Shown here: positions 26,470 to 36,780 of the stretch, in pieces | Layout of the letters: each line of letters begins with the position of its first letter | How positions within the stretch are numbered: the first letter of the stretch is position 1 | Source of the DNA: Jacaranda mimosifolia | Taxonomy: Eukaryota; Streptophyta; Magnoliopsida; Lamiales; Bignoniaceae | Length of the DNA: 64,000 nucleotides | Assembly (NCBI GenBank): GCA_018894105.1 | Contig: CM032117.1 | Location: 40,720,501 to 40,784,500 of the forward strand | Direction: 5' to 3' | Notes under the pieces: model-generated | What the model was told of the DNA's origin: nothing | Databases searched by the model: none | The model's input: only the letters and a program-made list of their open reading frames with translations | Made by a program: the position numbers and the translations under genes

Positions 26470-26800
26470 AATCAAGTTGAGGCAAACAGAGGGTTGAGGG
26501 TAATTCAATCTCTCATCCCACAAATCTAGCTTTGTGGGATTTTTTCATCCCACCAAATTGGTGGGATTTCACATTTCATAAATAGTGAACACAGTATCGG
26601 GTCATGAGATATCCGTCGGACTTTTATCAAATGAAGTAAACAAAAGATGTGGGGGGATGTGGGTTTTCACCCCTCCTCCCACCATCCAACAAAGTAAACA
26701 GCACCTTAGGACTTGTTTACTTTGTGATATGGAATGTTGGGTGATAGGATTAAATGAAGGATGGAGAGTAGGATTATGATAATTTTATATTTTTTGAATT
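26470..26800. repeat. MITE-like termini around a GTTTACTTTG motif
   Basis: At 26686-26703 the plus strand reads CCAACAAAGTAAACAGCACC, followed by TTA and then GGACTTGTTTACTTTGTG from 26709, i.e. two inverted-repeat ends back to back across a TTA. A palindrome CCCACCAAATTGGTGGG lies at about 26552. Related ends recur at 49273-49340. This suggests decayed Tourist-like elements, but I cannot delimit a complete copy. Confidence 0.4.
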
Positions 26801-27453
26801 ATATTTATTTTGTCGGATGATATGAATGATAAAAGTAGATTATTGCATTTAATTGTACTTTAATGAATTATAATATCATGATAAATTATAAAATATTAAA
26901 GTACCCCTAGTTAAAATATTTTTCTATTTAGCACAAAGAAATTAATTTTTATCCATTTGAATATAACATCCAACTATTTCTACTTTTTTCCAAACATAAA
27001 GAAATTACTTTTTTCCCATTCCAATACAACATCGTTACACATGAAAATAAAATCTTATATAAAAAAAAAAAGGTTACTTTTTTTCCATTTTGTTATTAAT
27101 ATCGTTAGATATATATAATTTATTAATTATATATATATGTTTTTTGTAAGGCCTTAGAATTTTTTTAAACTTAATCAATTATTTTATCCTATGCTGTTTT
27201 ATTTTCAATTAGTCTTGCTTTCTTATTATATTAGTTAGAAAAATAATATATATACATATATGTATATATATTTTTTTCTTATTTTTTCTTTTGCATTAGA
27301 TTTACCTCTAGATTTAATAGTAAGAATTAATATTTAAAATCATAAATATTTATATATATATATATATTAGATATCGCAATTCTTGAGAAGAAGTTACAAT
27401 TTTTCAAAAACTAGTATTATATCGTTACTATGGATTAGTAATTGAGACTCTGG
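26801..27453. other. AT-rich intergenic sequence
   Basis: Long AT-rich stretch with (TA)n runs at about 27110-27145, 27245-27272 and 27350-27368. It contains no coding signal and borders the chromovirus LTR. Confidence 0.6.
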
Positions 27454-28076
27454 TGTCACACGGTGCTCCTCAAGTAATTAGGAAATTGCGCACTGTGCGG
27501 CTAATAGCTTGCCACACGTTAGCTATGTCCGCCCAAAACACAACAACCATTAATCGTATTGATAACCGTCAACCATTTTGATAATTGTCAAGAGCTTAAT
27601 AACCGTCGAAGCTTGATAACCGTTGGGTGATCGTGTGTTGCAATAATGCTTAATAGTACTCACGCAAACGCCGAAATGCTTTAGAGGCACAATCTTGTGA
27701 AAACAAAATTCGATTTAATTGACAACAACAACAATACAATATCAACAATCATTGGAGCAACGCTAGACGTTGAGGGGGACTCCAACAAGGCTCAGTGCAA
27801 CTTAACTTCGACTATTTATTACCTATTATAATAGGTTTAAAAAAGAAAAACGTTGTGACAGCACTAGATACAGAAAAACTGAAAATTACACCAAAATGAC
27901 AGCATCTTGCCAACATATGTAGAATAGGGAAAATAAAAGAAGAGGCTTACATCTAGGACACAATAGATGAACTCTTGGAGTGCAAGTTTGTTGATGCAGG
28001 CTGTGACGAGCGGCTGGGGCGGCACGGATGCCCTGTATATGGTTAAGGGGCTCGATGGCGGGGGTGACCCTAGACA
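27454..28076 (-). repeat. Chromovirus 3' LTR
   Basis: Pairs with 46289-46909; on the minus strand it starts TGTCTAGGGTCACC and ends in CA. The last codons of pol, including the TAG stop, run into its first seven bases. Confidence 0.92.
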
Positions 28077-28594
28077 TTCTCCCCCACCTGAGATGGCGAT
28101 GTCCTCGGTGACACTGAGGCCTGATACGCTTCCAATATAAGTTGGAATGCCTTAAGGTTTGTCACCCGCTCCCAAGTGTTCTCTTCGCTGCTATGTCTCT
28201 TCCATTTCACCAAGTACTCCATATGAGTTGCGCTTCCTGTGCTGGTTACTTTGTGATTTAGGATTGCTTATGCCACTCTCTTCTCTGTCTTCGTCAACGT
28301 CAATTGTGGACGGCTGGGTCTATTGCGGGATGCGTCCTTTTGATCTGCATGATGTGGCTTAAGCTGGCTCACATAGAGGACATTATGAATTTTCCACCAA
28401 TCAGGCAATGCTATCTTGTAAGCTACCTTCTCGATGCGATTAATGATAGGCAACGGTCTAATGTACCTCTGCATCAGGTGAAGGTCTCTCCCCCTTGATG
28501 CTTTCGACTGTCTTGGATCAAGGACCTTCACCAATACCATATCTCCCACTTGAAATTTACTGAAGCGGCGATTTTGATTTGTATGCTTTTTCAT
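28070..28594 (-). pseudogene. Chromovirus integrase C-terminus and chromodomain
   Basis: The minus reading from 28594 gives the integrase tail: FQVGDMVLVKVLDPRQSK, then HNVLYVSQLKPH. A single TAA at about 28270 interrupts, and the same frame resumes with a chromodomain (HMEYLVKWKRHSSEENTWE, then LKAFQLILEAY) at about 28110-28210. It ends TAG at 28070-28072, inside the LTR. In the family the chromodomain reads histone marks and steers integration to heterochromatin. The aromatic residues Tyr, Trp and Trp of the fold are visible. Confidence 0.9.
28077..28091 (-). other. Chromovirus polypurine tract
   Basis: The minus strand reads GGTGGGGGAGAA directly before the 3' LTR; it also encodes the last residues (QVGEN) of the polyprotein. 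Confidence 0.85.
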
Positions 28595-28599
28595 TAGCT

Positions 28600-29660
28600 T
28601 CTGAGCTTTTTCAAAGTAGCTTCGGGCTAAATCAATATTTTGTTTCCATTCATGCGAGAAACTCTATGCGAAAGGAGATCGCATACCCTGTGGGGAGTTC
28701 AAAGTATGTGGGAGTAGCGGTTGCTGCCCAGTAACAATCTCAAAAGCACTCTTATTGGTGGTAGAGCACTTCTGGGCATTGAAGTACAGTTAGCAACATC
28801 CAAGAGCTTCACCCAATCCTTCTAAAAGCCGCTCACAAAGTGTCGAAGATATTCCTCCAACATGGAATTGAAGCGCTCGGTCTGGCCATGAGACTGCGGA
28901 TGATAGCTCGAGCTCATATTCAGCTTGGACCCGAGGAGTTTGAAGAGCTCGGTCCAAAAGCTGCCAATAAACTGAGAGTCCCGATCACTGACAATATCCT
29001 TCGGCAGTCCCCAATACTTCACAATATGCTTGAAGAAGAGATTAGTCATCCCTTCTGCTATATAATATTTAGGGGCTGCAATGAATGTAGCATACTTAGA
29101 AAATTGGTCTACCACAACGATGATGGTCCCCAAATCTCCTACCGTTGGCAACTCAATGGTTTAATCCATAGATATGCTCTCCCAAGGTCGTTGGGGAATA
29201 GGAAGTGGCTCCAACAAGCCTAGTTTCTTCTAATGGTCCGGCTTGTCCTACTGGCACAACATACAAGTATAGATATACGTCTCAATATCATCCCGCATCT
29301 GCAGCCAATAATACGATCTATGCACCAAAGCATGGGTACGCTATGCTCCTGGGTGTCCCGCCCAAAGAGTGCCGTGACATTCCAAAATTAATGATTTCCT
29401 TAGGTCCTCGCCTTTTGGGATATGCATGCGGTTTCCTTTGGTCATCAAGAGTCCTCCATCCATCCAAAACTGTTGAGTTTTTCCCTTCTCGACAAGGTCA
29501 ACCAAATACTGCCCTGTAGGATCTTTCGGTAAGAGTTCTTGTATTCGGTCCTTAATAGAAGTGATAGCTACACTCGAGGACAAAGCGACCACTACCTTAT
29601 ATGATTCGCCCTTTGGCTCAGGGCATCTACCACATGATTGCTCGCACATGCACGGTACTC
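28600..29660 (-). pseudogene. Chromovirus integrase core and zinc-binding region
   Basis: Minus-strand blocks: a HIPKGEDLRKSLILECHG segment typical of the start of the zinc-binding domain near 29370, IIVVVDQFSKYATFI near 29110, IVSDRDSQFIGSFW near 28990 (second catalytic Asp) and YHPQSHGQTERFNSMLEEYL near 28880 (catalytic Glu). Frame changes and stops lie between the blocks, for example near 29155 and 28810. Confidence 0.88.
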
Positions 29661-29869
29661 TAAAGAAAAGTTAAAATTTGCCAACAATTCTTGCCATCGA
29701 GCCTGCTTATGTTCAGTTTAGAATGGCCCATAAAATGGCTAACTACAGTATTGTCCCTCCTGACCACAAAAGGAGAGCTCAACAAGTAATGCTGCCATAG
29801 TTTGAGACAGTGAACTACAACTAGCAACTCCTTCTCATGCGCTGAGTAGTGCCTCTTTGCGTCCTTCAA

Positions 29870-30260
29870 CTTTCAGCTCTCAAAAGCAACAAGATGTCCT
29901 TCCTAAATCAGAACTCCTCCAAAAGCAAAGTCTGAAGCATCAGTCTCCACTTCGAACATCTTTGTTAAGTCCAGGAGGGCCAACATAGGATCCAACACCA
30001 AAGCTTTCTTCAATCCCTCGAATGCTGCTTGGCATTGGGATGTCTAATTCCAAGACTCTGTCTTCTTCGTGAGGTTGGTCAGGGGTCGCGCTATTTCAGA
30101 GTAGTCCCTCACAAATCTACAATAATAGTTTGCCAACCCGAGAAATGACCACACTTGATGGACATTCTAGGGAGGCTGCCACCCTTGAATAGCCTGCACT
30201 TTCTTCAGGTCCATACGAAATTCTCCCTTGCTCCACGATGTGACCCAAGAAATGAATTTT
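29870..30260 (-). pseudogene. Chromovirus RT connection/RNase H N-terminal segment
   Basis: Sub-region between the RT fingers and the RNase H core. The minus strand encodes decayed motifs for the connection domain and a FGGVLIQEG-like RNase H start. Several stops; inactive. Confidence 0.55.
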
Positions 30261-30387
30261 CTCCTAAGTGAATGAAAATTTCGACAGCTTGGCATATAGT
30301 TCATGCTCACGGAGTCGGTTAAGAACCTTTCGCAGATGCTTCACATGTTTGGCTAAGGTCCCACCATATACCACAATATCATCCAAG

Positions 30388-30392
30388 TACAC
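30388..30392. repeat. Target site duplication TACAC (left copy)
   Basis: Perfect match to 43841-43845, flanking the nested Tat element. Confidence 0.92.
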
Positions 30393-31225
30393 TGTTCACA
30401 CAAATTCGTTGTCTGCAAAAATTAAATCACAAGACAAAGAAAAATAATGGACAAATTGAATTTATATTAAAGAATATATGAGAATTACAATTTATCAGAG
30501 AAAAAATATAAATATGTAAATTCCCTAATAAAACTAATCCCCTGATTCTTCTCCCAATATATATGATCTAAGGGCTTGAAGCTTGTTCTTGGATATATGG
30601 TGTAGTATCCTTTAACTTGATAAAAGAACACTACAAGATTTCTTTGAACTTGAACCTTGACTCCGGGATCAAAGGACTTGATGCTTTGAAGAGGTATAGG
30701 ACCTTCGTGGTAACAATACGACGTCGCAGCAGAAACTTGAAGACTTGAGTCTTGGACTTGAGAATATGCGGATATGAGAATATGAATATGAGAATATGTG
30801 AATATGAGAATCCCTCTATATGAGTCTCCAATCATCCCTTTATATAGGTGCTCAGCAGGAGACTCCGAAATGACTTGAACTCATTTGATAATTATTTCTT
30901 TGATGTACGTTTGAAAGATAATGTCAAACATTCTTAACTTGATTGGTCCACATACATGGATGCGCCATGTGTCCCAACTTGATTAGCTTGAGAGTACTGG
31001 GCCACCAGACTTGATTTGATTAACATGATACATCTCCATCTTAACACTTGTCAACATTTGATTTGTATAAAATAAATATTAAAATATTAATTAAAAATTA
31101 ACTATTTATCATTTGGAATCAAACTTAATAAATTCCAATACATAAAAAGAAAATTTTAAATTAATAATTAATATATTATTTACACATGTCAATTTTTAAT
31201 TGACTCAAAAATTAAGCTGTCTACA
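30393..31225 (-). repeat. Tat element 3' LTR
   Basis: Pairs with 43007-43840. Contains imperfect GAATATGA heptamer-like repeats at about 30765-30812 and a TATATAAA box (minus strand) at about 30838-30845. Confidence 0.93.
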
Positions 31226-31240
31226 AATGCTCCCTCGAGA
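31226..31240 (-). other. Putative Tat polypurine tract
   Basis: The minus strand reads TCTCGAGGGAGCATT just before the 3' LTR; purine-rich but shorter than usual. Confidence 0.5.
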
Positions 31241-31279
31241 CTTGTTCACGAATGATGTCTTCCAATACATTCCTGAATG

Positions 31280-31494
31280 AATAAGTCACGATAATTATTT
31301 TATATATAATATATATTTAAATACATATAATATATAAATAACATATGAGCTCTGTAAAATATATATGCGCATATGTATATTTAAATATATATATATAAAA
31401 CATATGAGCCTTTCAATATATATGTATATACACAACACGAATATATGTATATATATATGTATTTGGATATACATATATATAACATATGAGCTTT

Positions 31495-31525
<31 letters not shown>

Positions 31526-31534
31526 CATAGGGAC

Positions 31535-31572
<38 letters not shown>
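31280..31572. repeat. (TA)n-rich tract
   Basis: Repeated ATATATATGTATAT blocks ending in about 15 uninterrupted TA units at 31540-31570. Open reading on the minus strand here is only an effect of the repeat. Confidence 0.9.
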
Positions 31573-31920
31573 AGGCACTTAGAAATCACATGGTTTCCAA
31601 TTCTTGCAAATTGAGAAGAAATCTCCAACATCACCCTGCTGCGGCAAGCAAAACAAAATTAGTCTTGAAGCACCATGAGTCCTTTTGTAAGTCAAACACC
31701 TTTTACTTGTGTGGCCCACCACAATCATCATCATCATCATTTTTTTATTTATTTATTAAATGCCACAAGCTTTTCCATGTTGTTCCTATTTCCAAGTTCC
31801 CAAAAGCCAGTAAAAGCATCTTCAATTTTAAAAATCTACAAACAAAACAAATCTTATGCACGTGGCCCACCACAATTAATTGGTGCCCTACTTGTTTTGC
31901 AAAGCTTAAGCAGGTGGCAG

Positions 31921-32740
31921 TAGGGGTGTAAATGAATATTAAAAGGATCGGATATACTGTTTTTATATTTATATCCGTTTAACTTTTTGAATATTTGGAT
32001 ATGGATACGGATTTAATGGATATTTAAAAATGATATCCAAATTCGTATCCGTCGGATATCGATCGGATTCGGATATATTCGTATTCGATTATAATTATTT
32101 ATATATATTCATATTTTATTAAATTTATTCGTATTCGAATTATTATTTTATATTTATTTTGATGATAATTATTTAGATATCCATTTACGAATATCCAAAT
32201 ATGTGAATTTATGAAGCTATAACAAATACATATTTTAATTAATAGAAGAAACTATATAATTTCATTAAAATAAAAGTAATCAAACAAATAACATAATTTT
32301 TAATTAATAATTGACTTTATAATTGATTATTAGTACTTATTAGTAATAATAATAGTATTTAAGTATATTAATTATATAGTCCAACCAACAATAATTATGT
32401 TGACTAACTTTATTCTTTAATTTTTTCTCTATATTACAATAATTTCTTAAATTTATTCTTTTTTCTTCCCAATTCTTCAATTATAATTTATATATATAAA
32501 TATATGGATTATGAGATTTTTATTGAAAAATATAAATAATATATTATTTAATAAATATATATTCGGATCGGATATTAAACGGATCGAATACGCATTTACC
32601 ATATCCATATCCATTTATAATCGGATATCCACTAATCGAATACAGATAATATCCGCTTTAAACGGATGCGGATAATTTCTGTGTAAACGGATACGAATGC
32701 GAACGGTAAACGAATTTTTGAATATCCATTTACAGCCCTA
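31921..32740. mobile_element. hAT-type non-autonomous element, copy 2 (820 bp)
   Basis: Starts TAGGGGTGTAAATGAATATT and ends AATATCCATTTACAGCCCTA. It is flanked by a perfect 8-bp duplication GGTGGCAG (31913-31920 and 32741-32748). Close relative of copy 1 throughout, including GGATATCGATCGGATTC-type subterminal motifs. It sits between the Tat 3' LTR and the antisense open region. Confidence 0.93.
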
Positions 32741-32748
32741 GGTGGCAG

Positions 32749-33410
32749 TGGAAAATACTGTATGTGTGGCTTATGAAGTTAATTAAAATTCTCGCCTGGA
32801 GATCGAATCAGATTTCAACTTAGTAAATCATTCTAGCTTATAAACAAGGCCGTATCAGGTAGAACTCTTCCTCCGCAACAATCCAACTTTATTAGGGAAT
32901 TATATTGATTCCAACAAGGAGTTAGTTTCCATGATGTATTTGGATTATACCTCTTCAACAGAAATACTATAAAAGGGAGTGATTACTTTGCCAAACATAG
33001 CTGAAAATTGATTTGGAATTTGTTGTGGCATGTTCATCTATTCAATTAAGGATATCCTCTTCCTCTTGATTCTTGCACACCAACTATTTGTAGAAGGGCC
33101 TCATAGAGCTCATAGAATCATTATTACTTCCATTCAACCAATTGACTACTACAACTGAAAAATGGGTTGTTTGGATTTTTCTGGCATTCATCAATAAATA
33201 ATCTTTACTCCTTAAGGGCATCAACGCATACCAAATACACAAATTTTGAAGACTTCAAGTAAGTCGTCAAATTGAGGGATGTTTCCATCATCTTTCTGCT
33301 TTCTTCTTCATCCCCTTTTTCTTTTATATACTTTCTCAAGTTTTCTTTTCTCTTCCTTTTCTTTTGTTGAAGGTTAGGAAACATAGTCCATTTCTGATCA
33401 ACTCGTGAGG
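32749..33410. other. Tat element 3' region, upstream of antisense ORF
   Basis: AT-rich non-coding sequence. Relative to the plus-strand open region it is the 5' flank, where a promoter would lie; I see no convincing TATA box placed to decide a start. Confidence 0.5.
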
Positions 33411-34098
33411 ATGTATATTGAGGATCACACAGAGCCATCTCCATGTATTATCATTGGAAGCGACAAAGACAATCTCAAAGTTAAAAGTACCAGATTAGTC
33501 ATCCATAAATCGACCAATGATGTTCTTCGTTCCATACCTCGATCTCCTAGTAATTCCATGCATATTCAAGAGTGGTCTGAGGAAGCAACCAAGGAAGTGA
33601 TTGATCCACGTTCTGGCATTACATCTCGTTCTAGGATACTTCTCTTGAAGTCCTCTCTTCATAATGTCAAAGCCATTAGTTCGGAGCTGTTATTTGCAGG
33701 TTATCATTCCAACATTAATGGATGCTCGGTGAGAATTCTTGCATCAAGGTTTGGTGAAATATCTTTTCATGCAGGTTATTGGGAATGGAAGGAGGATATA
33801 TTGGGCCATCATGCAGATACTCTTTGTCAAGCTAGAATCTATGCAGCAGTCCATGCCTCACTCTTCACATATGTCTGTCATAAGAACATCCTCCAAGCCT
33901 TCCTTGAGCTATGGTGTCATTCCATGAACACTTTGCATAATACGACTGATGAATTTTTGATTTCTTTATGGGATCTTCGTGTACTTGGTGGATTGCCTAT
34001 TTGTTGAGGTTTCTATGATGAAGTTATCCCTACTGTGAAAGGGCTACTTGGTGACGACAGACATGGTCCTTATCAACCACGAAGCTGCAAGGTAGTGT
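33411..34098 (+). pseudogene. Antisense ORF, plant-mobile-domain-like segment (aminotransferase-like)
   Basis: The first ATG of the frame is at 33411; the frame runs to a TGA at 34005-34007 and, past that single stop, on to TAA at 34108. The C-terminal part resembles the N-terminal block of plant mobile domain (PMD) proteins: GYWEWKEDILGHHADTL, YAAVHASLFTY, FLELWCHSMNTLHNTTDEF and SLWDLRVLGGLPI, then GFYDEVIP after the stop. PMD proteins such as MAIN/MAIL1 act in gene expression and transposon silencing, and PMD segments also occur in retrotransposons (established family knowledge). Here it lies opposite to gag-pol. Most of the later PMD core is absent. Function in the element is unknown. Confidence 0.75.
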
Positions 34099-34129
34099 TG
34101 GTTCGATAAATGGGGCTAGTCCTTTTGAT

Positions 34130-34944
34130 TTGCTTGAAACAATCACTCCTCAACCTCTTGATGATGGCATACAACCTACTCACGACACTGCTAATTCCAA
34201 CAAGCGACCAAAGGTGACATTACCTGAAATTGCAAATGACAAGGCTTTGCTAATAAAGACAAGCCTAAAAAGACATTTGAAGCTCCATCTTGTGCACTTT
34301 CAGTTGCTGAAGTTTCTGAATTTTGTCCTCAAGTTATAAAGACTGAAGCTGAGCATATTTTATTCAAATTCTATTGGGAACGCATATGTAAAAAAATCAT
34401 GAAAACTCCATTTGAGCAACTCTCAGGGATAAAATCAACGATTGATGATTTGATTGCAGAGATGAGATTACACATAAAAAACACATCATCTTTAGAGAAC
34501 CACTTGAGATCTTTCTTTGAGGATGCTTCCAACTACACAAAGGTTAAGTCAAATTCAATTCAAAAAGAAACACAAGAAACCCATGAGAAAACACTATTTT
34601 TTACACAACAGGATCTATTTGAGGCTGAGGTAATAGAAAGTGAAAGAGTTGAAAAGGTGAATGGCCTTAAGGATGAACTTCTTCAAATCTCCAAGCATCA
34701 AGAGGAATTGAGAACACAACTTGCTGAGTTAAGCAGTAAGGAAAAACTTGCAAACTTATCACTGCACAAGGCTGAAGAAAACTTATCCACTATTCAAAGA
34801 GAAGTAGCCACCAAAAGAGATAAAGTTTCAAAGCTTGAAGATACTCCATTTTTGACTGATCAAGAGGTTGAGGCTTTAAAGAGGATAGAGGCACTACTTG
34901 AAGAATCTCGCAAGGAATTAATAGCTTTTGATATACTCGCGTGA
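34130..34944 (+). pseudogene. Antisense ORF, linker and coiled-coil C-terminal part
   Basis: Continuation of the antisense open region in shifted frames. A Pro/Thr-rich linker (ITPQPLDDGIQPTHD, a KRPK basic patch) is followed, from about 34280, by a segment ending in 181 open codons (34399-34944). These are rich in Glu, Lys, Leu and Gln with heptad-like spacing (for example VNGLKDELLQISKHQEELR), typical of a long coiled coil. At least one frame change joins it to the mobile-domain part. The same domain order is seen in the relic at 49780-53060. Confidence 0.65.
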
Positions 34945-35140
34945 GTACTTAGCTACTTTTTTTTTTTTTTTTGCACAATTGATGTAAAAGAACACTTGAT
35001 TACTACATATGCAATAAAAAGTTATTCTTTTTTTTTTTTATGAATTCTCCTTGTGCATTTTTTTATTTAGTATTTCTTCAAATTGATGCCAATTTCAAAG
35101 AAAAATTGCATTACATGCCCCAACAACAGAGTGGAATAAA
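34945..35140. other. Non-coding spacer with poly(T)/poly(A) runs
   Basis: Contains T-runs at about 34960-34972 and 35028-35039 directly after the antisense open region. No coding signal. Confidence 0.5.
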
Positions 35141-35169
35141 CTTACTTAAGCTTCTGGGTATAACTGGCC

Positions 35170-35520
35170 ATCTAATGAATTGAACTTGAAAATGATCAAA
35201 GCTTCTTCCAATGATATATTTGAACTTGATAAACCATCCAGAATTACTCCAACGATTTGATTGAACTTGAGAAGTAAGTCATCCAAATTTGCTCCAATGA
35301 TATGATTGAACTTGGGAAGTCCTCAAAAACTTATTCCAGTGTTGTGACTAAACTTGGCAAGCCAGCAAAACTTGTCTAAATGATGTGATTGAACTTGGAA
35401 AATAATTCATCCGCATTTGATCCAATGATATGATTAGCTTGTTAAGCCATCCAAACAAACAACCTCTTTTTTTTTTTGATATGATTGAACTTAGGAAATA
35501 ACTCCCAAGCTGCCTATGTA
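35170..35520. repeat. Degenerate tandem repeat, about 55-60 bp unit
   Basis: Repeated phrases AATGATATGATTGAACTTGG, AAGCCATCCAAA and TTGCTCC recur roughly six times with unequal spacing. Such arrays between pol and the 3' LTR are known for Tat/Ogre elements. Confidence 0.75.
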
Positions 35521-35585
35521 CCCCAACAAGGGGATCAAGTCATTACGTAGTTCAAAGTAAAGATTTCCTTTTTTGGGGGGTGCCA

Positions 35586-35830
35586 TTCACAGTTTACATT
35601 CATGCGGGCTAGGAGTATCCATTACTTAACCACTTTGGACTAGGTAGGGGTATTTAATATTTTAGCCACATAAAATACCTTTAGTGGAGAAATTTAACAA
35701 TTTAACCATATGTATTGCCTTTGGTGGTTACTGTACACAGTTTATACTTATGCGGGCCAGGAGTAACATGCAGTTTAGGCTCGTGTGTCAAGGAGCAACG
35801 TGTAGTTTAGGCTCATGCGTCAAGGAGCAA
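35586..35830. repeat. Short tandem repeat, 32-33 bp unit
   Basis: CAGTTTATACTTATGCGGG, CAGTTTAGGCTCGTGTGTCA and TAGTTTAGGCTCATGCGTCA follow each other at 35738, 35771 and 35803, each followed by AAGGAGCAA or similar. A related unit lies at about 35588. Confidence 0.8.
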
Positions 35831-35836
35831 ACTTCT

Positions 35837-36780
35837 TCATGGGTAATATTGCTTCAAAAACTTGCCATTTATGGGGCCTATGTGCAATCCATCTTTGTCC
35901 ACCAACTTGTAAGCACAATTGGTGTATACTTCTTTTATCACATACGGACCATCCCATTTTGACATGAATTTATTTCCCATTTGCTGGGTGATGGTAATGG
36001 GCCTTTTTATTGCCAACACCAAATCTCCAACCTGAAAAGATCGCGGACGAACTTTCTTATTAAATGCCCTTATCATATGTGCTTGATAACATTCAAATTG
36101 TTGTTGCGCTTCAAGTCTTTTCTCATCCAATGCTTCCAATTCCTCAAGTCGAAGGCGAACATTGTCTTCAACAGTAAGTCCTTCTTGAATTGCTATACGA
36201 AATGAAGGTATTTAACTTTCAAGAGGGAGAATAACTTTAACTCCATAAACCAGTGAATACGGAGTAGCCTGGGTAGTAGTCCGATGAATTGTTCTATATG
36301 CCCAAAGAGCTTTTCCAACTTTTTCATGCCAATCCCTTATAGATTTTGACACTACTTTCTTCAACATGTTGCATAAAGTTTTATTAAATGTCTCTGCTAG
36401 ACCATTTGCAGCCACATTGTACATAGAATAATTGTATTACCTGAATCCAAATTGTGCACATAGTCTGTCCATCAACTTATTGTAGAAAGGCTTCCCATTA
36501 TCGGTAATGATGTAACGAGGCACTCCATACATGAAAATCAAATGACAACGAATGAACTCAACAACAGTATCTTTCTTCACTTCCTTAAGGGGAATCGCTT
36601 CTGCCCATTTGGAGAAATAGTCTGTGGCTGCCAATATGTAGCATGACTAGTTGACGACTTAGGAGCAATAGGACCTACAACATCAAGACCCCATACATCA
36701 AATGGCCATGAAGCAACTGTAGGATGTAAGGGTTCGGGAAGCCGATGTATCAAGTTAGCATGCATTTAACAAGCTTCACA
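35837..36780 (-). pseudogene. Tat integrase
   Basis: Minus-strand blocks in order: WPFDVWGLDVVGPIAP (first catalytic Asp), DYFSKWAEAIPLKEV, YIITDNGKPFYN (second Asp), ANGLAETFNKTLCNML (Glu), LWAYRTIHRTTTQATPYSLV and the C-terminal FQVGDLVLAIKRP ... SKWDGPYVI. The HHCC zinc finger precedes it in the neighbouring frame. A stop after CEAC (36766 region), overlap of frames at 36577-36634 and a frame change near 36430 break it. Length and order are normal for the family. Confidence 0.92.

Larger units (their letters stand above)
29660..30392 (-). pseudogene. Chromovirus RT C-terminal half and RNase H
   Basis: Right of the nested-element junction the minus strand resumes with the RT active site VYLDDIVVYGG (30350-30392), then LAKHVKHLRKVLNRLREH and FLGHIV-like blocks, then RNase H with HYSAHEKELLVVVHCLKLW and a RRDNTVVSHF block (usually TDN). 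Multiple stops occur, for example near 30265 and 30115. Confidence 0.87.

Noticed and set aside
28840..29519. Two plus-strand open stretches over 100 codons
   Set aside because: Antisense shadows of the chromovirus integrase; no own homology.
31413..31634. Tyr/Ile-rich minus-strand open stretch
   Set aside because: Translation of (TA)n repeats.
35170..35830. CRISPR-like array
   Set aside because: Units are degenerate and contiguous without unique spacers; the context is a plant retrotransposon.
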